Under the pieces are notes generated by a model that was not told the origin of the DNA, made no database searches, and saw nothing but the letters and a program-made list of their open reading frames with translations. Source: Alphaproteobacteria bacterium (lineage in GTDB: Bacteria > Pseudomonadota > Alphaproteobacteria > UBA2136 > UBA6156). Taken from it: a stretch of DNA of 64,000 nt. Location of the stretch: NCBI GenBank assembly GCA_027485835.1, contig JAIXQG010000001.1, positions 133,902 to 197,901 of the forward strand, given 5' to 3'. This document shows, in pieces, positions 33,783 to 43,424 of the stretch; positions within the stretch are counted from its first letter, which is position 1, and the number at the start of each line of letters is the position of its first letter. Position numbers and translations under genes: made by a program.

Positions 33783-36467
33783 TTAGCGGCCGATGAGGCG
33801 GGAGATGATGCCGGTTTTCTCTTTGCTCTCCTTTTTACGGGAGGTGGAGGAGATGGTCGGTTCCGGTTGCGTTTCCTCGCTTAGTTTGGCGATGGCGATG
33901 GGCGCGTCGGCGGCATCGGTATCGGCCTGTTTGCGGATTTCGAACTTTTTACGCGGCGCAGTGGGGATAATCACCGGTGCGTCGTCCTTTTCCACGCTGA
34001 CCTTTTGCACGGCGAGGGGTTGATCTTCGACCGGCTTTTGCTCGCGGACGGGCTTCGGCTTGTCGTGCTTCGGTTCCGGCTTTTTGTCGGCCTTGGGCTC
34101 TGGTTTGCGGTCGGCTTTGGGCTCGGGCTTCGCATCGCGCTGCGGTTTGCTGCCGCGTTTTTCGGCGTTCGCCTCTGGTGCGTCGGTTGTCATGTCATCC
34201 GACGAAGCTTCCGCTTCGCCTAAGCGGCGAGGGCGGCGCGGGCCACCGGCGTTGTCGGACTTGCCTTCGGGTTTATCCGACTTTGCGTGTTTACCGTTGC
34301 GGTTGCCACGCTCCGGCTTGCCGGATTTTTCCGGATTGTCGGCACGGTCGGGGCGTTCGTTACGTTCCGGCTTGTCGGACTTTTCGGTACGCTCCGGTTT
34401 GTCGGCGCGTTGCTCCTTGCGGGAGTCGTCGCGGCGCTCGTCACGGCGTTCTTCGCGGCGCGGGCTGTGCTGGCGCTGGCGGAGTTCCGGCGGGAGTTCA
34501 GGTTGTTCGCGCAGGGTGACCTCGATCAGCCGGTTGTGCTCGGTACCGTCGGCTTTGAAGCTGGTCAGCTCGATGGTGTGATCCGGCGCGGTCAGGCGGT
34601 CGTCGGCGCGGAATTGCAGTTGGTATTTGTAGCGTTCTTCCAAAGAGCGGATGACATCCCGCTTGTGGTTGAGCAGCCAGAGTACCAGCGGTGTGCTGGA
34701 GGTGACGGTGATGCGGTCGGCATCGCGGACGTCGTCTTCTTCCAGTTTACGCAGAACCATCAGGGCGGCGGTAGCGTCGCTGTGCACTTGGCCGGAGCCC
34801 AGACAGTGCGGGCAGGCGATGAAGTGCGACTCGCCAAACGATGGGCGCAGGCGTTGGCGGGAGATCTCCATCAGGCCGAAATCGGAAATGTTGCCGGTTT
34901 GGATACGGGCGCGGTCGCGGCGGAGGGCCTTGCGCATCGCGTTTTCTACCTTGCGGTTGTTGCGGTTGTCTTCCATGTCGATGAAGTCGACGACAATCAG
35001 GCCGGCGAGGTCGCGCAGGCGGATTTGGCGGGCGAGTTCTTCGCAGGCTTCCAAGTTGGTTTTAACCGCGGTTTCTTCGATATTACGCTCCTGCGTCGCG
35101 CGGCCGGAGTTGATGTCGACCGAGACCAGCGCTTCGGTGGGGTTGATGACCAGATAGCCACCGGAGGGCAGGGTGACGCGGGTGTGGTGCAGCATGTTGA
35201 GCTTTTGCTCCACCTTGGCTTGCGAGAACAGCGGCGTTTCGTCCTTATAGTGCTTAATCAGGCCGACGGTATCCGGCATGAAGCTTTTGGCGAAGTCCTT
35301 CGCCATCTTGTACGCGCGGGCGCCGGAGATGGTGATTTCGCCGATGTCTTCGTTCGTCATGTCGCGCAGGGCGCGGATGATGACGGAGCCGTCTTCGTGG
35401 ACGCACTGGATGTCTTCATTTTCCTCGAACTGCTCGTTAATGTGCTGCCAGAGGTTGGTGAGGTTTTGGTAGTCGTTGGTGATGTGCTCCATCGGCTGGC
35501 CGACACCGGCGGTGCGGATGATGAGTCCCATGGTGGCGGGGACTTTCAGCTCGCTGTAGGCCTCGCGCAGTTGGCGGCGCTCTTGGGGGTCGGTGATTTT
35601 ACGGCTGATGCCGCCAGCGTACGGCGTGTTAGGCATAAGCACGGTGTAGCGGCCCGGCAGGCTGAAGTAGGTAGTGAGGGCGGCGCCTTTGCTGCCGCGT
35701 TCTTCCTTTACCACTTGCACCAAAATTTTCTGGCCTTCTTTCAGCACGTCTTGAATGCGGTAGCGACGGTGGATGGGCGGCTGGTTTTTGGGTTTGTCTT
35801 TTCCGCCTTTGCCGTCGGTGTCGGTTTCGCTCTCCGACGAGGAGGCTTCTTCTACGGCGACCGGAGTGGAGGCTTCGGCACGGCGCGGGCGGCCTTTGCT
35901 TTCCATGCGGCGGGGCGGGCGGGCGCCACGGCGGCCGCGGCCTTCTTTGGCGGGTTCTTTGCCGGTTTCGCCGGAGTCGGCCAGGGCGGCGGCTTTGGCG
36001 GCGGCTTCTTCGTCGCTCAGTTCTTCGGCGGTGGCTTCGGTCGCTTCGTTGCCTTTTTCGGCTTTAGCAGCTTTGGCGGCTTGTTTATCGGAGGGCTTGC
36101 TGTCTTCGTGGGCGAGCTTGTCGGCGAATTCTTCGGCTTGTTCCGGTTCGTCGTCGAAGTCGGCTCCGCGGCGGCGGGCGGCGGCTTCGGCGACTTCTTT
36201 CAGCAGTTCGGCCTTTTCAGCCTTGCTGACGGCGAAGAATTGCGGGTGGACTTCGCCAAAGGCCAAAAAGCCGTTGCGGTTGCCGCCGTAGGTGATGAAG
36301 GCGGCTTGCAGCGAGGGCTCTACCCGCGACACGTGGCCGATGTAGATGTTGCCCTTAAGTTGGGCCTTGCCTTGGGTTTCGATTTCGAAATCGTCGATTT
36401 TGTTGCCGTCGAGGATGACTACGCGGGTTTCCTCGGTGTGGGCTGCGTCTATCAGCATACGCTTCAT
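33783..36467 (-). CDS. rne: Ribonuclease E
   Basis: 894-aa endoribonuclease, core of the RNA degradosome. The S1 domain (residues 1 to about 270) is interrupted by a charged Glu/Ala/Lys/Arg insertion of about 150 residues (about 80-230), typical of alphaproteobacteria. The catalytic acidic residues in SVDINSGR and VVDFIDMEDN and the zinc-link CPHC are present. The last 250 residues are a disordered Arg/Asp/Lys/Pro scaffold (repeats of the KPERxExxD type) that would carry degradosome-partner sites. The start at 36467 has AAGGAG upstream. Monocistronic. Confidence 0.97.
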   Translation of the reverse strand: MKRMLIDAAHTEETRVVILDGNKIDDFEIETQGKAQLKGNIYIGHVSRVEPSLQAAFITYGGNRNGFLAFGEVHPQFFAVSKAEKAELLKEVAEAAARRRGADFDDEPEQAEEFADKLAHEDSKPSDKQAAKAAKAEKGNEATEATAEELSDEEAAAKAAALADSGETGKEPAKEGRGRRGARPPRRMESKGRPRRAEASTPVAVEEASSSESETDTDGKGGKDKPKNQPPIHRRYRIQDVLKEGQKILVQVVKEERGSKGAALTTYFSLPGRYTVLMPNTPYAGGISRKITDPQERRQLREAYSELKVPATMGLIIRTAGVGQPMEHITNDYQNLTNLWQHINEQFEENEDIQCVHEDGSVIIRALRDMTNEDIGEITISGARAYKMAKDFAKSFMPDTVGLIKHYKDETPLFSQAKVEQKLNMLHHTRVTLPSGGYLVINPTEALVSVDINSGRATQERNIEETAVKTNLEACEELARQIRLRDLAGLIVVDFIDMEDNRNNRKVENAMRKALRRDRARIQTGNISDFGLMEISRQRLRPSFGESHFIACPHCLGSGQVHSDATAALMVLRKLEEDDVRDADRITVTSSTPLVLWLLNHKRDVIRSLEERYKYQLQFRADDRLTAPDHTIELTSFKADGTEHNRLIEVTLREQPELPPELRQRQHSPRREERRDERRDDSRKEQRADKPERTEKSDKPERNERPDRADNPEKSGKPERGNRNGKHAKSDKPEGKSDNAGGPRRPRRLGEAEASSDDMTTDAPEANAEKRGSKPQRDAKPEPKADRKPEPKADKKPEPKHDKPKPVREQKPVEDQPLAVQKVSVEKDDAPVIIPTAPRKKFEIRKQADTDAADAPIAIAKLSEETQPEPTISSTSRKKESKEKTGIISRLIGR

Positions 36468-36852
36468 GAGTTTGGACTCCTTGTATTAAACAAGGGGCTG
36501 CGACGACGGTTTTGGAGAATGCAAGCGCGGAGGCTTAGAGAGCCTCTGGTTTATAACTTTGTGTTGTTACTTCTTGCATATCAAAACTTTATTCACTTTT
36601 ATTAAAGCGGTTTGGCTTTAAGTTAAGAGTCGTACGGCAGCGCCGTTGTGTTGGTGTGGTGCCTTGGGCGGCGGTTCTGTTTTTTGTAAGGAAACAGGCG
36701 CGGCCTTTGGCGGAAACTTGTTCTGTGTCAGACCTGTATCTGGTTTGACATTATGAGATTAGGATATTTGCGCCACGGGGGCAAGCTGCATTGTGGCGGC
36801 CACACTGTTTTGTGTGTTTTGATTTTGGGCAGATGTTGCTAGGTTTGAAACA
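36468..36852. other. Divergent intergenic region, rne / permease operon
   Basis: 385 bp with no supportable gene. The rne-proximal part (about 36550-36610) is AT-rich and probably holds the rne promoter and leader. CTGTTT...AAACAG (about 36679-36700) can form a small hairpin. TTGACA at 36745-36750 points toward the permease operon but lacks a well-spaced -10 box. Confidence 0.4.
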
Positions 36853-37758
36853 ATGAATACGATAGTGCAGCGATTGGCCGGCATGATACCCACCCTGTTT
36901 TTAGTGGTGGGGCTGGTATTTATGCTGATCCATTTAGTGCCCGGTGACCCCGTTGTGGCGTTGCTGGGTGACCGCGCCAGCCCTGCCGATTATATGGCGC
37001 TGCGTGAGGCACTGGGGCTCAACCAGCCGCTGTGGTGGCAGTTTATCGGGTTTGTGAGCGGGGTGTTACGAGGTGATTGGGGGGTGAGTCTGATTAGCCA
37101 GCGCCCCGTGCTGGGCATGATTTGGGAGCGCCTGCCAGCTACCGGCATGTTGGCGGCAGGGGCCATGGGCTTTGCGCTGGTTGTGGGCGGGATTGGCGGT
37201 TGCCTGATGGCGTTTGGGCGGAAGAGCGTGCGGACGAGTGTGGATTATATCAGTTTGGCGGCAATGGCGTCTCCTAGCTTTGTGGTAGGGCCGTTGTTGA
37301 TTGTGGGTGTGGCGGTGGGGCTTGGGATTCTGCCAGTCAGTGGCATGCAGGGCGCGGCGAGTATGATTTTGCCTTCTATTACACTTGGGCTTGGTTTGGC
37401 GGCGGTGGTGACGCGGATGTTGGCGGAAAGTTTGATTGAGGAGCGGCATAAGGATTATGTGCGCACGGTTGTGGCCAAGGGTGGCGATGTAAGCCGCGTG
37501 CGATGGCATGTGGTGCGGAACGCGTTGTTGCCGACGGTGCAGATAGCGTTTTTGCAATTAGGAATGGTGTTGACCGGTGCCGTATTGACCGAGGCCGTGT
37601 TTGGCTGGCCCGGGTTGGGCAATTTGTTGGTGGAGGCGCTGCATCAGCGGGATTATCCGGTGATACAGGGGTGTTTGTTGTTGATATCTCTGGTTTACAT
37701 GTTGTGTGTGTTACTGGCCGATGTGGTGAGTGCGTTACTTGACCCGAGGGTGCGTTAA
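36853..37758 (+). CDS. Peptide/nickel-type ABC transporter permease, DppB-like
   Basis: 301-aa inner-membrane permease with about six helices. It shows the family's N-terminal VPGDPV motif (HLVPGDPVVALLGDRA) and the EAA loop contacting the ATPase (YVRTVVAKGGDVSRVRWHVV, followed by RNALLPT). Imports peptides or similar solutes with a binding protein and two ATPases; neither gene type is in the window. TAATG overlap with the next permease gene gives translational coupling. Confidence 0.92.
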   Translation: MNTIVQRLAGMIPTLFLVVGLVFMLIHLVPGDPVVALLGDRASPADYMALREALGLNQPLWWQFIGFVSGVLRGDWGVSLISQRPVLGMIWERLPATGMLAAGAMGFALVVGGIGGCLMAFGRKSVRTSVDYISLAAMASPSFVVGPLLIVGVAVGLGILPVSGMQGAASMILPSITLGLGLAAVVTRMLAESLIEERHKDYVRTVVAKGGDVSRVRWHVVRNALLPTVQIAFLQLGMVLTGAVLTEAVFGWPGLGNLLVEALHQRDYPVIQGCLLLISLVYMLCVLLADVVSALLDPRVR

Positions 37759-38567
37759 TGCGCGGGGCGACGCTTTTAGGTATGGCGATATTGGCCGTGT
37801 TGCTGCTGTTGCAGGCGGTGGCGTGGTTGAATGGGTTGGATACGACCACTCTTAATATAGCGTCGGCATTTGAGGGCGCCAGTTGGGTGCATTGGATGGG
37901 CACCGATGACTTGGGGCGTGACGTTTTGGCGCGTTTGGCGGGGGGCATGCGTGTGAGTTTGACCGTGGCGGCTGTGGTGTTGCTCATTACCGGTACGATT
38001 GGGATTACGCTTGGCTTTTTAGCGGGTTGGTTTGGTGGATGGGTGGATATGGTGATTGGCAAGATGACGGAGGTGGTGCTGAGTTTTCCGGGCCTACTGC
38101 TTGCCTTGGCGTTGGCGGCGTTGGTGGGGGCTGGGATGGGGAATGTGATGGTGGCGCTGGGCTTGCTCGGTTGGGTTGGCTTTTGCCGTTTGGCGCGAGT
38201 GGAAGTGATGAAGTTGCGCGCTGTTCCGTTTGTAAACGCGGCGAAGCTGGCGGGGGTAGCGACACCCGTGATTTGGGTGAGGCATGTGCTGCCAAATTGC
38301 ACCGGACCTTTATTAGTAGAATCGTTGCTGGTTGTGGCGGGGACGATGGTGGCGGAAGCGGGCTTGAGCTTTTTGGGTTTAGGAATACCCGCACCTTTAC
38401 CGAGCCTTGGCGGCATGTTGCGTGATGGCATGCGCGATGTGTTGGTGGCACCGATGCTGGTGGTGTATCCGGCAGTAGTGCTGATAAGCCTCAGTGTGGG
38501 GGCTAACCTGCTGGCGCAAGGTTTACGCGCGCGGTTTATTCATGGTAGGACTCTGGCCCATGAGTAG
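37758..38567 (+). CDS. Peptide/nickel-type ABC transporter permease, DppC-like
   Basis: 269-aa partner permease. The family signature near the N terminus (HWMGTDDLGRDVLARLAGG) and the EAA loop (VPFVNAAKLAGVATPVIWVR) are present, with about six helices and the terminal GLSFLGLGIPAPLPSLGGML block. It starts inside the stop codon of the DppB-like gene and overlaps the amidase start by 8 bp, so all three genes form one operon. Peptide uptake next to a peptidoglycan amidase suggests muropeptide recycling, but that is inference only. Confidence 0.92.
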   Translation: MRGATLLGMAILAVLLLLQAVAWLNGLDTTTLNIASAFEGASWVHWMGTDDLGRDVLARLAGGMRVSLTVAAVVLLITGTIGITLGFLAGWFGGWVDMVIGKMTEVVLSFPGLLLALALAALVGAGMGNVMVALGLLGWVGFCRLARVEVMKLRAVPFVNAAKLAGVATPVIWVRHVLPNCTGPLLVESLLVVAGTMVAEAGLSFLGLGIPAPLPSLGGMLRDGMRDVLVAPMLVVYPAVVLISLSVGANLLAQGLRARFIHGRTLAHE

Positions 38568-39870
38568 GGAAAACCGTATTCCGGCGTGGGTGAAGTGGCC
38601 TGTTGTGTGCGGCTGCCTGCTTTTGTTTGTATCTGTTGGTATTCCGCTATGGAGCGTGAACAGCCAGACCAGCGATGATGCGCCCGGTGTGGTGGAAGAC
38701 ATGCGTGTGGGGCAGGATGAAGGCCGTACGCGGATTGTGCTCCAATTTACTAAAACGACGCGTGAAGAGGATTTTGACTTCCGCTGGTTTACGCTGCCGA
38801 GCCCTGCGCGCGTGGTGGTCGATTTTCAGGATGATATCGCTTTTAAAAATTCGCCTAGCCTAGTGAAGATGCCGGGCGATGGCTTGGTGGAGAGTTTGCG
38901 TGCTGGGCGTTTTAGACCCGGTACGGTGCGTATGGTGATGGACTTGCGTCAGCAGGGGCGGGTGAACGTGTTTGCGATTCCGCCACGTGGTGGCGCGGGG
39001 CCGCGTTTGGTGGTTGACCTTGTAAAGCTGAAAAAGGGCCAAAAGCCCACCAATGTGCCGCCACCGGAAGATGTGGTGACGCAGGGTGAAGCGCCTGCCG
39101 TGAAGCCAACCCGTATTGAAGATGAGCCTGCACCGGTTGTGCCACCGCAAGTGGTGCGCGATGTGACGGATCGTCGTCGTCAGCATGCGACCGTTGTGCT
39201 GGACGCTGGGCACGGTGGTGTTGACCCTGGTGCATGCAGCAAGCACGTCAATATTTGTGAGAAAAACCTGACGCTGGAAATGGTGAAGTTGGTACGTGAC
39301 CGCCTGCGCAGCGACAAGATTGATGTGGTGCTGACGCGCGATACCGATGTGTTTATTCCGTTACCCGAGCGCCCGCGCATTGCCCAGCGTGCCGGTGCCG
39401 ACCTGTTTGTGAGCCTGCACGCCGATATTCACCCGACCAAGAGTGAGGTGAAGGGGGCGACGGTGTATATGGTGAGTGAAAAAGCAAGTGACCGTGAAGC
39501 CGCCCGTTTGGCCAGTGCCGAAAACGACCGCGACGTGATGGCCGGTGTGGCGTTGGCGAATGAGAGTAAGGAAGTGCAGAATATTCTGATTTCGCTTGTT
39601 CAACGCGATACGTTGAATGGGTCGACGTACCTTGCGCGGAGCATCATCAATGAATTGAGTAACTTTACCGAAGTGCGTAAGCGCGAGGTGCTGTATGCGG
39701 GCTTTAGAGTGTTGAAAAGCCCCGATGTGCCAAGCGTGCTCGTGGAGATGGGGTATCTATCTAACCCCACCGAAGCGCGCAAGCTTTCTAACAAGACATA
39801 CCGGAATGAATTGGCGGATACGATTGCCAAGGGTATTAAGAATTACGTAGAGAAGCACGTGCATTATTAA
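38560..39870 (+). CDS. amiC: N-acetylmuramoyl-L-alanine amidase (AmiC type)
   Basis: 436-aa cell-wall hydrolase that cuts the stem peptide from N-acetylmuramic acid during cell separation. An N-terminal signal-anchor (PVVCGCLLLFVSVGIPLW) is followed by an AMIN domain (about 45-150), a Pro-rich linker and the Amidase_3 domain with zinc ligands in LDAGHGGVDPG, the Glu of CEKNLTLE and the His of SLHADIHP. The catalytic Glu is in VEMGYLSNPTEA. ATG 38560 is supported by a plausible AGGA site; ATG 38542 would add six residues. The amiC-mrcA adjacency is conserved in alphaproteobacteria. Confidence 0.93.
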   Translation: MSRENRIPAWVKWPVVCGCLLLFVSVGIPLWSVNSQTSDDAPGVVEDMRVGQDEGRTRIVLQFTKTTREEDFDFRWFTLPSPARVVVDFQDDIAFKNSPSLVKMPGDGLVESLRAGRFRPGTVRMVMDLRQQGRVNVFAIPPRGGAGPRLVVDLVKLKKGQKPTNVPPPEDVVTQGEAPAVKPTRIEDEPAPVVPPQVVRDVTDRRRQHATVVLDAGHGGVDPGACSKHVNICEKNLTLEMVKLVRDRLRSDKIDVVLTRDTDVFIPLPERPRIAQRAGADLFVSLHADIHPTKSEVKGATVYMVSEKASDREAARLASAENDRDVMAGVALANESKEVQNILISLVQRDTLNGSTYLARSIINELSNFTEVRKREVLYAGFRVLKSPDVPSVLVEMGYLSNPTEARKLSNKTYRNELADTIAKGIKNYVEKHVHY

Positions 39871-39888
39871 TGTTGTTTGAACAGAGAA

Positions 39889-39914
39889 AACCCCGCTTTG
39901 GCGGGGCTTCTTTT
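39889..39914. terminator. Terminator between amiC and a convergent ORF
   Basis: CCCCGC-TTTG-GCGGGG stem followed by CTTCTTTT; the A-run on the other side allows use by the - strand gene too. Confidence 0.82.
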
Positions 39915-39933
39915 ATGCGCTATTGAGGGGGGC

Positions 39934-40272
39934 TTAAGCTTTTCCTCCGTTAACGGTTTGGAAGGATCGGCGTTTCCGTTCTGGCGAACTTTCGCGTCTG
40001 GCATCCTCTCCTTGTTTGAAAGCGTAGGCTAATCCGTCTGTTGTATAGATTGCTGCGGTTTCTGTAAGCGGATCGCCAACCAGAAGTGACTTGCCGGAGT
40101 AGGAGAGTTTTATCTGGAACTTATAGTTCTTCATGCTTTCAGCAAGGAAAGAACTAAAACTTGTGTATCCGGCTTGTTCTGAAGCTTGCAGATAGTTTTG
40201 GTAGTCATCTTCTGCAATTTCCACTTCTATCAGACGATATCCTGGTCTGGGGATTGTAAGCTCTTCGGTCAT
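39934..40272 (-). CDS. Hypothetical 112-aa protein
   Basis: Not recognised. A mixed, polar sequence with an early acidic helix (VEIAEDDYQNYLQASEQAGY), a FSSFLAESMKNYKFQIK segment and a basic tail (RRESSPERKRRSFQ). It contains no cysteine, signal peptide or membrane helix. GGAGG lies 9 bp upstream of the ATG at 40272. Slightly more AT-rich than its neighbours. It sits between amiC and mrcA, opposite in strand, interrupting an otherwise conserved gene pair. Confidence 0.68.
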   Translation of the reverse strand: MTEELTIPRPGYRLIEVEIAEDDYQNYLQASEQAGYTSFSSFLAESMKNYKFQIKLSYSGKSLLVGDPLTETAAIYTTDGLAYAFKQGEDARRESSPERKRRSFQTVNGGKA

Positions 40273-40431
40273 GTTTGTGCCTCCGTGCTTTTTTCAAAAG
40301 GAAATAGTCTTATCAAGATTAGGGAGGATCGTAGTACTTCCGCAAGCGAAACTTACGGGGGTGATGATTGGGGGGGCAGTTGTGTGGGGGCCTCGCTTGT
40401 AAGTTGTGGGTGCATTGTGTAGCGTGGTTTC

Positions 40432-42987
40432 ATGGCCATGAATCGTACGGGCAGCTCGCGCCCGAATCCACGTGGGGAGGGGGGGCAAACCCGTTCCCGT
40501 AAAAATAATAAAATGCCGAAATGGGTTGTCGTTTTGGCATGGCTTGCCGCGCTGGGGTCTCTTGCTTTTGGCGCCATGATTGCCGGTATTTTGGTGTATT
40601 ATGACAGCCAGTTGCCGGACTTCCGCCAACTGAGCGAATATAAGCCGCCGTTGATTACCCGCGTGTATGACCGGAATGGCGAAATTGTGGCGGAGTATGC
40701 TAACGAGCGCCGGATTTGGGTGTCTATCAATGAAATTCCCAAACCCGTTATCGATAGCTTTTTGGCGGCTGAGGATACCCACTTTTACGAGCATGGCGGG
40801 TATGACCTGAAGGCGATTATCCGTGCGAGCCTTGTGAATACGCTGACCCACCGCACGCAGGGGGCCAGTACGATTACGCAGCAGGTGGCAAAAACCTATT
40901 TGCTGAGCAGCGAGCGTACCTATACCCGTAAAATCAAAGAACTGATTTTAAGCTGGCGGATTGAGAAGGCCTACACCAAGAACGAGATTTTAGAGCTGTA
41001 CCTGAACCGGATTTACTTGGGGAACGGGAGCTATGGGGTGGCCGCTGCCGCGCAAACGTACTTTAGTAAGAGCCTGAGTGAGCTAACCATGCCCGAGCGC
41101 GCGATGATTGCGGGTATGCCGCAAGCGCCGAGCCGGTATAACCCCGTGCGCAACCCTTCGGCTGCCAAAGCGCGTCGCGATATCGTCATCCGCCGTTTGC
41201 AAGACGAAGGTTTTGTGAAGAAGGAGGAGGCGGATGCCGCGATTGCGACTCCGCTGGGGTTGAACATCAGCCCACTGAAGCAGGGTGAGGATGCACCGCA
41301 CTTTGCGGAGTACATCCGCCAGATGGTGTTGAAGGAGTATGGCGAGAAGGCGTTGTATCAGGACGGTTTGAGCGTTTACACCACGCTTGATTTGCCGACG
41401 CAGCGCCGTGCCGAAGAAGCCGTTTATAAGGGCTTGCGTGATTATGACCGTCGGCATGGCTGGCGCGGGCCGCTGGACCATATGAAGACCTTGGATGGTT
41501 GGCAGAAGGAAGTGGATGCCTTTGCTGAAAAGTATGCCCACAGCTGGCGTATTGGTGAACCTGCCGTTGTGCTGAAAGTGGGTGCTGATAGTGCCCGCGT
41601 GGGACTTAGCGATGAGCGCGAGGGAATTGTGGCCCGAAGCACGGCCAAGTGGACGGGCAAGGGGGCTTTAAATTCCTTCTTGAAAGTAGGCGATGTGATT
41701 ATGGTGAAGGCCGTTGCTAAGGACGGTAAGAACTACAGCCTTGAGCAACTGCCGAACGTACAGGGTGCCCTTGTGGCCATGGACGTGCGTACCGGCGAAG
41801 TACTGGCAATGGTAGGTGGTTTGGGCGAAGGCGTTGGCTTTAACCGTGCGATTATGGCGCGGCGTCAGGTAGGGAGTTCCTTCAAGCCGTTTGTGTACGC
41901 CGCTGCTATGGAAAAGGGCTATACGCCTGCCAGCACCGTGCTGGATGCGCCGCTGGTGTTTAACAACTCGGACGGCAGTGAGTGGAAGCCCCACAACTAC
42001 GACAAGAAGTTTACCGGCATGACGACGCTACGGCAGGGCCTTGAGCAAAGCCGTAACTTGATGACCGTGCGTTTGACGCAGGATATTGGTTTACGCGATG
42101 TGGCGGAAGTGAGCCGCCGCGTTGGGTTGAAGGGGCTACCGATTACCGACCTTTCGGTTGTTTTGGGAAGTATCAACTATACGCTGATGGAGATGACCAG
42201 CGCGTATAGCGTCTTCCCGCGCGGGGGTACCTATATTGAGCCGACGTATTTGCGCCGCGTGCAGGATTCTAAGGGGGTGACGCTGTTTAGAGCCCACCCT
42301 GCCTGTGAGAAGTGCTTGGCAAGCTTGGGCGCGAGCCCGGATGAGAACCCCGTACTGCCGAAAACCGGCGGTAAGGAAGCGATGGACCCGCAAAACGCCT
42401 ACCTGATGACGAACGTGTTGCAGGGCGTTGTGTTGCGCGGGACCGGTTATAGCCTTTCCAGCCTTGGCCGCCCGTTAGGTGGCAAGACCGGTACGACCAA
42501 CGACTATGTGGACGCGTGGTTTGTAGGCTTTAGCCCCAGCCTTGCAGTGGGCGTTTGGGTTGGCTTTGATACGCCGAAGAGCCTTGGTTATGGCGAAACC
42601 GGTGGCCGTGCCGCCCTGCCGATTTGGAAGACCTTTGCGGAGGCCCAGTTTAAGGGCACGCCGATTGAAGGCTTTAGTGTGCCCCAAGGTATTGAGTTTG
42701 TGCAGGTGGATGCCAAGAGCGGTTTGCTGCCCGGTGCGAACTCGGAAAAGGTTATCACCGAAGCGTTTAAGGAAGGCACTGCGCCGACCGAAACCACGCC
42801 GGATTATGTGGATGAGAGCGGCTATGAGATTTTCAACAGTGGTGCGACCGGTGGGGATAGCGAACGTCCGGCTGAGAATGGCGGTGGTGCTGGCTCTGGC
42901 GCGAGTGCTCCGCGCAGCAACGGTGGTGGCGGTGGTGCCGCAGGTAACCCGATTGAGAACCTGCTGCGGACCTTTGGTATCTACTAA
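40432..42987 (+). CDS. mrcA: Penicillin-binding protein 1A
   Basis: 851-aa bifunctional peptidoglycan synthase. One N-terminal membrane anchor (about 32-55) precedes a GT51 glycosyltransferase domain (SFLAAEDTHFYEHGG catalytic Glu; GASTITQQVAKTYLL) and a transpeptidase domain with SxxK in GSSFKPFVYA, SxN in EQSRNLM and KTG in GGKTGTTNDY. The last 60 residues are a Gly/Ala/Ser-rich disordered tail. All catalytic residues are present. The arfB gene follows 12 bp downstream. Confidence 0.96.
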   Translation: MAMNRTGSSRPNPRGEGGQTRSRKNNKMPKWVVVLAWLAALGSLAFGAMIAGILVYYDSQLPDFRQLSEYKPPLITRVYDRNGEIVAEYANERRIWVSINEIPKPVIDSFLAAEDTHFYEHGGYDLKAIIRASLVNTLTHRTQGASTITQQVAKTYLLSSERTYTRKIKELILSWRIEKAYTKNEILELYLNRIYLGNGSYGVAAAAQTYFSKSLSELTMPERAMIAGMPQAPSRYNPVRNPSAAKARRDIVIRRLQDEGFVKKEEADAAIATPLGLNISPLKQGEDAPHFAEYIRQMVLKEYGEKALYQDGLSVYTTLDLPTQRRAEEAVYKGLRDYDRRHGWRGPLDHMKTLDGWQKEVDAFAEKYAHSWRIGEPAVVLKVGADSARVGLSDEREGIVARSTAKWTGKGALNSFLKVGDVIMVKAVAKDGKNYSLEQLPNVQGALVAMDVRTGEVLAMVGGLGEGVGFNRAIMARRQVGSSFKPFVYAAAMEKGYTPASTVLDAPLVFNNSDGSEWKPHNYDKKFTGMTTLRQGLEQSRNLMTVRLTQDIGLRDVAEVSRRVGLKGLPITDLSVVLGSINYTLMEMTSAYSVFPRGGTYIEPTYLRRVQDSKGVTLFRAHPACEKCLASLGASPDENPVLPKTGGKEAMDPQNAYLMTNVLQGVVLRGTGYSLSSLGRPLGGKTGTTNDYVDAWFVGFSPSLAVGVWVGFDTPKSLGYGETGGRAALPIWKTFAEAQFKGTPIEGFSVPQGIEFVQVDAKSGLLPGANSEKVITEAFKEGTAPTETTPDYVDESGYEIFNSGATGGDSERPAENGGGAGSGASAPRSNGGGGGAAGNPIENLLRTFGIY

Positions 42988-42999
42988 GGGAGGTGTGGG

Positions 43000-43395
43000 A
43001 TGGCGTCGCTGAGCCCGAGTCATCCCGCCCTTGAGTGGAGCTTTGTGACGGCCGGTGGGCCGGGTGGCCAGCATGTGAACAAGGTGGCCACTGCCGTTAT
43101 GTTGCGGGTTCATGTTGCCGCCTTGGATATACCCGACCGTGTTGCGCTGAAACTGCTGGCCAAGGCGGGTAAGGATGGCACCCTTGTGATTGTGGCGCGG
43201 CGGTATAAGTCTCAGCTCCAAAACCGGAATGATGCCTTGGCGCGTTTGGACGCATTGATTGCGAAGGCACGGTTTGTGCCGAAAGTGCGGCGTGCGACTA
43301 AACCAACGCGGGCCAGTGGCGAGAGGCGGCTGGGAGCTAAAAAGGTGCGGAGTGATGTGAAGAAGACACGGGGTAGGATTTCTTCAGCGGACTAA
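43000..43395 (+). CDS. arfB: Ribosome-rescue peptidyl-tRNA hydrolase ArfB
   Basis: 131-aa stop-codon-independent release factor. The GGQ motif (TAGGPGGQHVNKVATAVM) hydrolyses peptidyl-tRNA on ribosomes stalled at mRNA ends, and the C-terminal basic tail (RRATKPTRASGERRLGAKK...) enters the empty mRNA channel. It lacks the codon-recognition domain of RF1/RF2. ATG 43000 follows AAGGGAGG. It is probably co-transcribed with mrcA. Confidence 0.95.
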   Translation: MASLSPSHPALEWSFVTAGGPGGQHVNKVATAVMLRVHVAALDIPDRVALKLLAKAGKDGTLVIVARRYKSQLQNRNDALARLDALIAKARFVPKVRRATKPTRASGERRLGAKKVRSDVKKTRGRISSAD

Positions 43396-43424
43396 GTTCG
43401 TTTTATTTGGGGTGAATGCTATAA

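Noticed and set aside
34287-36605. 772-aa + strand ORF antisense to rne
   Set aside because: The Val/Phe/Gly/Asp-rich product reflects the C-ending codons of rne on the other strand; no ribosome-binding site or family match.
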